Positions 57,067 through 64,000 of a stretch of 64,000 nt of DNA are shown piece after piece (position 1 is the first letter of the stretch; the number at the start of each line of letters is the position of its first letter). Made by a program: the position numbers and the translations under genes. The notes under the pieces are model-generated. The model searched no databases. It was not told the origin of the DNA and was given only the letters and a program-made list of their open reading frames with translations. This DNA comes from Gilliamella apis. GTDB lineage: Bacteria > Pseudomonadota > Gammaproteobacteria > Enterobacterales > Orbaceae. The stretch spans positions 25,117-89,116 of the forward strand of contig NZ_NASD01000011.1 of NCBI RefSeq assembly GCF_002142155.1, in the 5' to 3' direction.

Positions 57067-58888
57067 ATTGTTGCCATGCAAGTGTTCGAGTCACTTCACA
57101 TTGATTACTGGTTGATAATTTACCAGTCATTCCATCTAAAAAATTAGGTTGATAAGAGTCTAATTGATTAAAACGATTAGCTAATCGCCACGCATCGATT
57201 CCCATAGCGTATAATCGTGTTAAAGAATAATCTTTTTGAATATTGCTAGGAATCACTGCCGTTGTCTTTTCTGATGAATTAATAATCAAAGGAATGTCAG
57301 AATATTCCGTTTGATTCATATCATAATAAAAGTCATTCGAAGCATTTGCCACATGACTTTTAGAACTTGAATAAAGCGCTATTGGTGAAGAGCCATTACC
57401 TACTGTCTTACCCGCCCCCATATCTAGCATTGGTTTTATCAAGGTTAATTCGTCATAAGATGCATAAATATAAATTGCATCAAATCCAGAAGAGGAACCA
57501 TTTGAGGTCATTGAGGCTGAGCCATCATCACTATTAAATACAATCGGACTACCGGTTAAACTTATTCCACTACTATGATTAATATTGGCGCGTAAAGTAT
57601 TTAAATTACCAACATATTGTACATAAGCCTGTGAGCCATTAGAAATTTGCGACCATTGCTTAGCAAAGCTTTGGGCTACACGCCTACCCAAGTCATTTTG
57701 TGGTATAACTAACAATGGCTTTTGTTTATTTTGAGCAAAAATATGGTCAGCCGCATCCTTTGCTTCATCTTCAGGAGATAACGCAAAAAAGCACATTTTG
57801 TTAGCGGAAACTGTTCCATCATCAACCTTATTCAATGCTAGAACTGGGATATTAGGTGCTAACTGCTTTATTTTACTCACTTCAGACTTCAATAATGGAC
57901 CAACGATTAAATCGACATTTTGTTCTTGCGCTTGCTGAATTAAATTATCCATTGGTACTGACGTTGTATCTAAAACAATAACATTTTGTTGTGGTTCTTG
58001 AGGATAGAACTTAACTGCATCAACATATCCTTGACGAATAGTATTACCAAATATTCGAGAAGATCCATTCAAAGGTAATAGTAAAGCTACTTTTTTGGCA
58101 TTAGCATTATCAACAGCAAGTGTTTGTTCACCTGTTATAATCGCAACAATATTTTGTGCAGGATGATCGGGATATTTTGCAGCCCAATCCAAAATAGCTT
58201 GTTTTAGTTGATTTTTACGATTTGTATTTTTCGCTTCAAGCATTTCTGGACTATCACCGTCTTGAATAGAAATTTGTCTATTATTACTTTGATATGTATA
58301 ACTTAAATCAATCCAACCTTTCAATATGAAGTCATTTTCAAGTACGGCAATTTTACTTAGTTGATTTGTCGATAATTTGCTAAAGAAATTCCAGGTATTA
58401 TTTAAAATTTGTTTTTTTAATTTTTCAGGTGCAAATTTTTGTAAAGACAAATAATCATTCGCTTGTTCATTAATCTTTTTAGCTTTTTTGTCTAAGGCTA
58501 ATTTGATTGAATAATAACGATATGATTGTGAATCATTTAATTTCTCGATAGATAATTGGCTAAGATTAAATGGTTGCCCTTTTCTAGTTGCTATTTCACC
58601 TTGAGATAACAATTGGTCTTTTTGTTGTTCTACATTAAGATTAGCTGGTAGTTGAGATAATAATTTATTTGCTTGAGAAAGTTTATTCTCGTTTATTAAT
58701 GCTCTTATTGCCAATAACTGCCAATCGATTTTAGCACTTCCTGAGCTAGTATCTACCTGCGACAAATAATAATTGGAGTCTTTAGTTTCATCGTATTTAC
58801 CGCTTTTTGATGAGCTAAGATGACATCCAACTAAAAGTGAAAATAATGCTAAAATAACAATAGCATAAAAGGATTGTTTTAATTTCAT
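57020..58888 (-). CDS. lpoA: penicillin-binding protein activator LpoA
   Basis: LpoA is an outer-membrane lipoprotein that activates the synthase PBP1a. A lipoprotein signal ends in the lipobox LLVGC. The N-terminal TPR-like domain (about 30-230) precedes a periplasmic-binding-protein-like domain (VALLLPLNGSSRIFGNTIRQG, VDLIVGPLLKSEVSKI, PVLALNKVDDG). I place the start at ATG 58888 because AAGAGA lies seven bases before it; upstream in-frame starts extend into rlmM. Length is about 622 (E. coli 678). First in lpoA-yraN-diaA. Confidence 0.92.
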   Translation of the reverse strand: MKLKQSFYAIVILALFSLLVGCHLSSSKSGKYDETKDSNYYLSQVDTSSGSAKIDWQLLAIRALINENKLSQANKLLSQLPANLNVEQQKDQLLSQGEIATRKGQPFNLSQLSIEKLNDSQSYRYYSIKLALDKKAKKINEQANDYLSLQKFAPEKLKKQILNNTWNFFSKLSTNQLSKIAVLENDFILKGWIDLSYTYQSNNRQISIQDGDSPEMLEAKNTNRKNQLKQAILDWAAKYPDHPAQNIVAIITGEQTLAVDNANAKKVALLLPLNGSSRIFGNTIRQGYVDAVKFYPQEPQQNVIVLDTTSVPMDNLIQQAQEQNVDLIVGPLLKSEVSKIKQLAPNIPVLALNKVDDGTVSANKMCFFALSPEDEAKDAADHIFAQNKQKPLLVIPQNDLGRRVAQSFAKQWSQISNGSQAYVQYVGNLNTLRANINHSSGISLTGSPIVFNSDDGSASMTSNGSSSGFDAIYIYASYDELTLIKPMLDMGAGKTVGNGSSPIALYSSSKSHVANASNDFYYDMNQTEYSDIPLIINSSEKTTAVIPSNIQKDYSLTRLYAMGIDAWRLANRFNQLDSYQPNFLDGMTGKLSTSNQCEVTRTLAWQQYAYVTSQSSSEQNEN

Positions 58889-58908
58889 AACCATTCTCTT
58901 ATAATTTC

Positions 58909-59991
58909 TCATCCCCAAATTCGCTGTACATGTACAGTAACTTCTTCACGATCATGAAAAAGTTGCTTAGCCTGAATTTGTACATTTATTTGGCTGTTAT
59001 TTAGTTCTTCTATTAGTAATTGTAAATTTTGTTTTACTTCTTCATAACGTTTTTTCATTGGTAGTTTGAGATTAAAAATTGCCTCTCTACACCAACCATT
59101 AATTAGCCATTTAGCTATTAACTCTGTTACTTTGGCTGGTTTTTCAACCATATCACACACCAACCAATAAATATTATGCTTTTTAGGTATAAATTTAAAG
59201 CCATCTTCACGATAATGTTTAACTTGTCCTGTTTCCATTAATTTTTCATTCATAGGACCATTATCTATAGCATATACCATCATACTTCTTTTGACCAATT
59301 GATAAGTCCAACCGCCTGGACACGCTCCTAAATCAACAGCGTTTAAACCACCTTTAAGTCGTTCATCCCATTCTTCATAAGGAATAAAAATATGAAAAGC
59401 TTCTTCCAATTTTAATGTTGAACGACTTGGTGCATCAGATGGAAATTTTAACCTCGGTATACCCATATAAAAAGGAGAGTTATTTTGACTCAGAGAATAG
59501 CCAACATAACAGCTATTATTATTGATAAATAATAAATGAATAACTGGTCGTGATGGATTTTGTACTTTTAACAAAAGACGTTTGTTGCGTAATGCCTGAC
59601 GAAGTGGAACAGTAAACTTGCGGCAAAATCCTGCCAATTGCTTACCATCATTAGTATCTGCAACTTCAACACGTAAATCACCAGCTTTATCAACAACACC
59701 AGATAAAACATTAATTATTGGCGTAATACGATCTTCAGTTGATAAATCAGCCAATAATTCACCAGCAACAAACATTTGTCTGGCAAAAATAAGTGTTCGA
59801 AAAGGAATTTCTTTAATCAATAATTGAGCGTCATCATCTTGATAGCATTCAAATATCACATAACCGCTGTTTTCTTTGACTTTGGCAAATCCAAATATCT
59901 CTTTTTGTGCGGCTCTCTCTGTTATTTCTGCTGCACATTCTTTTTCAAACCCTGGTCGACAATACAAAATTATTTTGTTCAGTTTTTGCAT
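58909..59991 (-). CDS. rlmM: 23S rRNA (cytidine-2498-2'-O)-methyltransferase
   Basis: RlmM 2'-O-methylates C2498 of 23S rRNA. The 360 residues follow E. coli RlmM (366): an N-terminal THUMP-like region ([24 protein letters not shown]), then the Rossmann SAM domain with [47 protein letters not shown] (SAM motif I), and [14 protein letters not shown] containing the catalytic Lys. It is followed after about 20 bases by lpoA. Confidence 0.95.
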   Translation of the reverse strand: MQKLNKIILYCRPGFEKECAAEITERAAQKEIFGFAKVKENSGYVIFECYQDDDAQLLIKEIPFRTLIFARQMFVAGELLADLSTEDRITPIINVLSGVVDKAGDLRVEVADTNDGKQLAGFCRKFTVPLRQALRNKRLLLKVQNPSRPVIHLLFINNNSCYVGYSLSQNNSPFYMGIPRLKFPSDAPSRSTLKLEEAFHIFIPYEEWDERLKGGLNAVDLGACPGGWTYQLVKRSMMVYAIDNGPMNEKLMETGQVKHYREDGFKFIPKKHNIYWLVCDMVEKPAKVTELIAKWLINGWCREAIFNLKLPMKKRYEEVKQNLQLLIEELNNSQINVQIQAKQLFHDREEVTVHVQRIWG

Positions 59992-60034
59992 ATTCTTTCT
60001 TTCAATTATTTGAAAATATTATAAAGTTATCAAA

Positions 60035-60985
60035 TTAATCTGATTGGACTTTATTTGTATATAAAGGCGCTTCACCTTTAGGTCGAGTTTTGAATCGTCG
60101 ATGTAACCACATATATTGTTCTGGTGCTTTTAATATTTCGTGTTCAATCGCTTTGTTCATAAAAGTAGCCGCTAGCACATCATCATCTATAGGATAGCCT
60201 TTAAGCTCAGGTGTAACGTAAACAGTATAGTGCCCATTCTTTTCTCGTTTAGGGGTGAAAGGAATAATTGCAGGCTGACTTAATTTAACTAAAATTCGAG
60301 TTCCAATGGTCGTTGCTGCTTTTTCTACCGCAAAGAGTGGCGCAAAAACGCTATTCTTAGGACCATAATCATGATCTGGCGCATACCAAAGCAGTTCACC
60401 ATTCTTTAAGGCTCTTATCATGCCTTTAGTATTATAGCGATCTAACATATATTTATTCGATTTTAAACGCCCTTTTAATTGTACATAATCCATAACAGGG
60501 TTGTCGTTTGGTCGATAAACACCTACACCTGGATGACTCATACCTAAAATACGTGCACCGAGTTCTAGCGTTAAAAAGTGAATACCAATTAACAAAACAC
60601 CTTGTCCGGACTGTTGTATCTGAGTGATATGTGAATCACCTTCAATTGAAGAGTGTTTTTTAAGTCTTTTGTCGGACCAGAACCATGCCATACCAGTTTC
60701 AAATATAGCAAGTCCTGTGGAAATAAAATTATCTCTTAATATTTTATCTCGTTCTTGTTCGGATTTATCAGGAAAGCATAATTTTAAGTTTTGCCTTGCG
60801 GTCTCTTTACGCTTGCTAATTAATTTCATCGAAATTAATCCTAAACCTTTCCCTAATTGATAAATAACCGGATATGGTAGTAAAACGATCAAATATAAAA
60901 TAGAAATACCAAACCAGGTTAACCAATAGCGAGGATGTAATAATCGTTTTGTAAAAATAGGATGAATTTCTTGATTTTGACTCAT
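60035..60985 (-). CDS. lpxL: lipid A late acyltransferase (LpxL/LpxP family)
   Basis: The enzyme adds a secondary acyl chain to Kdo2-lipid IVA on the inner face of the inner membrane. One N-terminal helix (WLTWFGISILYLIVLLPYPVIY) anchors it. The H-x4-E catalytic motif is in IHFLTLELGARIL, and GVGVYRPNDNPVMDY, RYNTKGMIRALKNGELLWYAPDHDYG and PEQYMWLHRRFKTRP are family signatures. Sequence does not separate LpxL from LpxP. I use ATG 60985; the preceding in-frame TTG at 61012 has no ribosome-binding site, though neither start has a clear one. Confidence 0.9.
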   Translation of the reverse strand: MSQNQEIHPIFTKRLLHPRYWLTWFGISILYLIVLLPYPVIYQLGKGLGLISMKLISKRKETARQNLKLCFPDKSEQERDKILRDNFISTGLAIFETGMAWFWSDKRLKKHSSIEGDSHITQIQQSGQGVLLIGIHFLTLELGARILGMSHPGVGVYRPNDNPVMDYVQLKGRLKSNKYMLDRYNTKGMIRALKNGELLWYAPDHDYGPKNSVFAPLFAVEKAATTIGTRILVKLSQPAIIPFTPKREKNGHYTVYVTPELKGYPIDDDVLAATFMNKAIEHEILKAPEQYMWLHRRFKTRPKGEAPLYTNKVQSD

Positions 60986-61223
60986 ATTAAGATTAAATAA
61001 CCATTTAAACAAAGTTAGTCATTATATACCAATATCTTCAGTTATGCGGCAGAAAAATAAAATAATCAAAGATAACTAAACTTCTTATCATGAAGTTGTT
61101 TGAAAAGATTACATAAAAAAACACATATTAAGGATTAAATTGATTAATCCCTAATAATCAATTTTTACTTATAATTTAGAAAAAATATACCCTAAAAGAG
61201 TATTTCTCAAAATTTGTTAAGCT

Positions 61224-62018
61224 TTAAATTGCTACTGGCGCTTTTATTGCTGGATAGGGATCGTAATCAACAATTTCAAAATCTTCAAATTCATAATCAA
61301 AAATTGTAGGTGGTCTGCGTTTAATTACAAGCTTAGGCAATGGTTTTGGCTCACGGCTTAATTGTAAATGTGTTTGCTCCATATGATTGGAATACAAATG
61401 GGTATCGCCACCTGTCCAAACAAAATCACCAACTTCTAAATCGCATTGTTGAGCAATCATATGAACTAATAACGAATAACTAGCAATATTAAATGGTAAT
61501 CCTAGGAATACGTCACATGAACGTTGATAAAGTTGACATGACAGCTTACCTTGAGCTACATAAAATTGAAACAGAGCATGACAAGGTGCTAACGCCATTT
61601 GATCAAGCTCACCAACATTCCATGCCGAAACTATCATTCTTCTAGAGTCTGGATCATTTTTAATTTGTTCGATTAGTTGCGAAATTTGATCTATTTGTCG
61701 ACCATCCGCAGCTCCCCACGCGCGCCATTGTTTGCCATAAACAGGACCAAGATCACCATTTTTATCGGCCCATTCATCCCAAATTGTTACTTTATTATCT
61801 TTTAAATAATTAATATTAGTATCACCTTTAAGAAACCAAAGTAACTCGTAGATAATTGAACGTAAATGACATTTTTTTGTGGTCACTAATGGAAAACCAT
61901 CTTGCAAATTAAATCGCATTTGATGACCAAAGATCGATAAAGTCCCTGTACCTGTTCTATCCGATTTAGCCGTTCCTTCGTTTAAAATTTTTTGCATTAG
62001 TGATAAATACTGTTTCAT
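61224..62018 (-). CDS. thyA: thymidylate synthase
   Basis: ThyA methylates dUMP to dTMP using methylene-tetrahydrofolate. Its 264 residues equal E. coli ThyA in length. Motifs: [18 protein letters not shown] near the start, [13 protein letters not shown], the nucleophile Cys in [34 protein letters not shown], and [12 protein letters not shown]. It overlaps the end of lgt by four bases. Confidence 0.98.
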   Translation of the reverse strand: MKQYLSLMQKILNEGTAKSDRTGTGTLSIFGHQMRFNLQDGFPLVTTKKCHLRSIIYELLWFLKGDTNINYLKDNKVTIWDEWADKNGDLGPVYGKQWRAWGAADGRQIDQISQLIEQIKNDPDSRRMIVSAWNVGELDQMALAPCHALFQFYVAQGKLSCQLYQRSCDVFLGLPFNIASYSLLVHMIAQQCDLEVGDFVWTGGDTHLYSNHMEQTHLQLSREPKPLPKLVIKRRPPTIFDYEFEDFEIVDYDPYPAIKAPVAI

Positions 62019-62884
62019 TTTTTAATAGCCTTATTGTTAAATCTATATGCATATAAAAGCATCAAGATACCACCAATGATCATAGGGAGACAGAGAATTT
62101 GTCCCATACTGATTATATTTAAAAATAATCCTAATTGTTCATCGGGTTGTCTAAAGAACTCAATTATAAACCTAAATATGCCATAACAAACTAAAAATAG
62201 TCCTGAGACTGCGCCAACTGGACGAGGTTTGCGAATAAATAAATTTAAAATAATAAATAATACTATACCTTCAAATACCATCTCATAAAGTTGTGAAGGG
62301 TGACGAGGTAAAACACCGTTTAATTGGCTGTATAAGGAAAACCATTCTGGATTTGCTTGAACAAACATAAAATCAGCATGTGATGAAGTAGGGAATAACA
62401 TACCGATTGAAGAATTAGTTACTCGGCCCCACAGTTCACCGTTAATAAAATTACCAAATCGGCCAAACATTAAACCAAGCGGTACTAATGGAGCTACAAA
62501 ATCAGCTACTTGCATAAAGGTCTTTTGTGTTTTTTTAGCAAAGATAGCAATAACACAAATGGCACCAATCAAACCACCATGGAAAGACATTCCTCCTTCC
62601 CAAACTCTGAATAGAATAGCGGGATCTTCACAAAATGCATCAAAATTATAAAATAATACATAACCTAATCGCCCACCAATAAAGAGGCCTAAAAAACCCC
62701 AGAACAATAGGTTTTCAACTTGTTGTGATGTCCAATTGCTATTGGGTTTATTAGCTCGACGTTTAGCTAAAAACAAAGCACCAAGCACACCAAATAGGTA
62801 CATTGCACCATACCAATGTAATGAAATAGGTCCGATTGAGAAAGCAATTGGATCAAAATTGGGAAATTGTAAAAATTGATTCAT
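62015..62884 (-). CDS. lgt: prolipoprotein diacylglyceryl transferase
   Basis: Lgt attaches diacylglycerol to the lipobox Cys of prolipoproteins such as LpoA in this window. The 289 residues make seven helices. The Lgt signature [14 protein letters not shown] is present, as are [14 protein letters not shown] sequence ([13 protein letters not shown]) with the essential His and [15 protein letters not shown]. It overlaps rppH upstream and thyA downstream by four bases each, so all three are probably one coupled unit. Confidence 0.97.
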   Translation of the reverse strand: MNQFLQFPNFDPIAFSIGPISLHWYGAMYLFGVLGALFLAKRRANKPNSNWTSQQVENLLFWGFLGLFIGGRLGYVLFYNFDAFCEDPAILFRVWEGGMSFHGGLIGAICVIAIFAKKTQKTFMQVADFVAPLVPLGLMFGRFGNFINGELWGRVTNSSIGMLFPTSSHADFMFVQANPEWFSLYSQLNGVLPRHPSQLYEMVFEGIVLFIILNLFIRKPRPVGAVSGLFLVCYGIFRFIIEFFRQPDEQLGLFLNIISMGQILCLPMIIGGILMLLYAYRFNNKAIKK

Positions 62885-63453
62885 TTTTTAATACGCTGTT
62901 TATTTTTTCGTTTGTGAGCAAAGAAGTTAAACCGTTTTTTCTTAGAAAGATTTGTTACAGGTTCTTCTACTTCAGATTGTATAGTAAATGCAGGCAAAGA
63001 AAACTCCTTCATTGCTTTGCGATATACATCACGCTTAAAAGCAATAACCTGTCGTATAGGATACCAATAACTTACCCATTTCCAATCATCAAACTCAGGA
63101 GTTGAAGACATATTTAAATTAATAACTGACGTATCAGAAATTAATTCTAATAAAAACCACTTTTGTTTTTGACCGATACATACCGGCTGATTATCCCAAC
63201 GAATCATACGTTTTGGTAATTTATACCTTAACCAACCATTGGTAACCGATAAAATTTTAACGTCTTTAGGTAGTAATCCTACTTCTTCATTTAGTTCACG
63301 AAACATTGCCTGTTCTGGCGTTTCATTAAGTTTTATTCCGCCCTGAGGAAATTGCCAAGAGTTTTGCCCATAACGCCGAGCCCAAAGCACTTGACCATAC
63401 CTGTTACAAATAACTATTCCTACATTTGGACGGTAGCCATCATTATCGATCAC
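62881..63453 (-). CDS. rppH: RNA pyrophosphohydrolase
   Basis: RppH removes pyrophosphate from mRNA 5' ends to start decay. The 190 residues (E. coli 176) begin [17 protein letters not shown]. The Nudix box is [20 protein letters not shown]. The C-terminus has a basic, lysine-rich extension ([18 protein letters not shown]). In E. coli ptsP lies between this gene and lgt; here lgt overlaps by four bases. Confidence 0.96.
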   Translation of the reverse strand: MIDNDGYRPNVGIVICNRYGQVLWARRYGQNSWQFPQGGIKLNETPEQAMFRELNEEVGLLPKDVKILSVTNGWLRYKLPKRMIRWDNQPVCIGQKQKWFLLELISDTSVINLNMSSTPEFDDWKWVSYWYPIRQVIAFKRDVYRKAMKEFSLPAFTIQSEVEEPVTNLSKKKRFNFFAHKRKNKQRIKK

Positions 63454-63550
63454 TGACTACCTCAAAAAATTTATTTTTATATTGTTGAATTGTTTCATAC
63501 ATACAACAATAAATAAATAGGAAAATGATACTAATAGAATAAATATAATA

Positions 63551-63845
63551 TCATACAGTCGATTTTGGTGATAATTTAATAATTGTCATAATAGTAATTA
63601 TCGTGAAGGTAACCTCTATAGCTAAACTACCTAAAGAGCCTATCCATAAGCTATATATTATCCATAAAATACTACTTAGTAATATTAACAATCGTATATT
63701 ATGTTGTTCAACATCCAAATAATACAATTTAACAATTAATTACGGGATTGTTGTATGTTTTTCAATAAAATCAGAACCCAAAAACTGATACAGAAAATTT
63801 AGATTATCCATTGTCTACTATTCAGGGAAATAACTCTGAAAAATA
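63551..63845 (-). pseudogene. decayed YgjV-like inner membrane protein gene
   Basis: Minus-strand translation yields FRVISLNSRQWII, a stop, IFCISFWVLILLKN, a frame change, then LIVKLYYLDVEQHNIR and LLILLSSILWIIYSLWIGSLG followed by SLAIEVTFTIITIMTIIKL and TGA. The last part has the W-I-x-x-x-W-x-G-S-[IL]-G pattern of the YgjV family near its C-terminus. At least two lesions and no start show that it is not functional. It lies between rppH and the rRNA operon terminator. Confidence 0.6.
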
Positions 63846-63874
63846 ATTAACAAAAATACATTAATCCTAGAAAG

Positions 63875-63903
63875 CAAAAAAGCCCAGCATCGCTGCTGGG
63901 CTC
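63875..63903 (-). terminator. terminator of the rRNA operon
   Basis: Minus-strand arms AGCCCAGCA and TGCTGGGCT enclose GCGA and are followed by TTTTTT. It starts 13 bases past the 5S 3' end. Confidence 0.92.
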
Positions 63904-63915
63904 GTATATTTAAAA

Positions 63916-64000
63916 GTCTGGCGGCACCCTACTCTCACATGGGTAATACCCACACTACCATCGGCACTACGGCGTTTCACTTCTGAGTTCGGCATGGGGT
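63916..64000 (-). rRNA. rrf: 5S rRNA, 3' part (gene continues beyond the window)
   Basis: The minus strand ends TGCCGCCAGAC with the preceding ATGTGAGAGTAGGG and CGCCGTAGTGCCGATGGTAG segments, all characteristic of gammaproteobacterial 5S rRNA. About 85 of roughly 115-120 bases are visible; the 5' part and presumably 23S and 16S lie past position 64000. Confidence 0.95.

Noticed and set aside
1..63915. tRNA genes
   Set aside because: No stretch combines a T-loop-like GTTCGAATC with a matching acceptor stem; the one lookalike near 37252 lies within argP.
1..64000. CRISPR array, prophage, restriction-modification or other defence island
   Set aside because: No regularly spaced repeats, phage structural genes, methylase or Cas-like frames were found; MutH is a housekeeping repair enzyme here.

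Overview
This window looks like chromosome from a strongly AT-rich gammaproteobacterium. Nearly every housekeeping gene reads as an ortholog of an Escherichia coli gene, and many sit in E. coli-like groups: xerD-dsbC-recJ, sdaC-sdaB, envC-yibQ, glyQ-glyS, hemE-yjaG-hupA, argP/rpiA-serA, lpoA-yraN-diaA, rppH-lgt-thyA and rpmB-rpmG. Low GC, compact operons lacking some E. coli members (no nfi between hemE and yjaG, no ptsP between rppH and lgt), and a solitary LacD-type aldolase suggest the Orbaceae (Gilliamella/Orbus group of insect-gut bacteria). That placement is inference; no 16S gene is present to test it.

Layout. 1-1.5 kb: an IS3-family (IS150-like) element whose orfA is broken by a 5-bp tandem duplication. 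1.5-8.7 kb: small-molecule metabolism (APC permease, adhP, MHS-type MFS transporter, LacD aldolase, grxB, a membrane protein). 8.9-14.6 kb: xerD, dsbC, recJ, mpl and an orphan XRE regulator. 14.7-17.6 kb: serine uptake and deamination (sdaC, sdaB) behind a perfect CRP site at class II spacing. 18.1-34.1 kb: proS, a decayed tyrosine-phosphatase gene, bepA, pseudouridine synthases, dsbB, rdgB, rapZ, envC-yibQ, glyQS, a YciC-like protein and ybaK. 34.2-43.6 kb: hupA, yjaG, hemE, argP, rpiA, serA, dps, an FMN reductase, mutH and argA, the last with tandem ARG boxes. 43.8-47.3 kb: a shikimate-related set on one strand (YdiN-like MFS, aroL, YdiL-like protein, aroE). 47.5-48.1 kb: rpmB-rpmG with a promoter and long leader. 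48.1-53.2 kb: a rearranged segment in which a decayed gltP copy and IS3 debris lie on one side of an OafA-type acyltransferase and intact gltP on the other. 53.3-63.5 kb: gyrA, diaA, yraN, lpoA, rlmM, lpxL, thyA, lgt and rppH. The window ends in a decayed YgjV-like gene and the 3' part of a 5S rRNA gene on the minus strand, so an rRNA operon lies just beyond.

How the genes work together. dsbB and dsbC both serve periplasmic disulfide chemistry. envC, lpoA, mpl, lgt, lpxL, bepA and oafA all act on the envelope. sdaC-sdaB convert imported serine to pyruvate while serA makes serine; argP, argA and the ARG boxes mark arginine control. I found no CRISPR array, prophage, tRNA gene or recognisable defence island. 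The less ordinary signals are regulatory (class II CRP promoter, ArgR boxes, L28 leader, palindromic hairpins in operon gaps) and evolutionary (five decaying loci, a duplicated gltP end, a three-copy palindrome-like motif).
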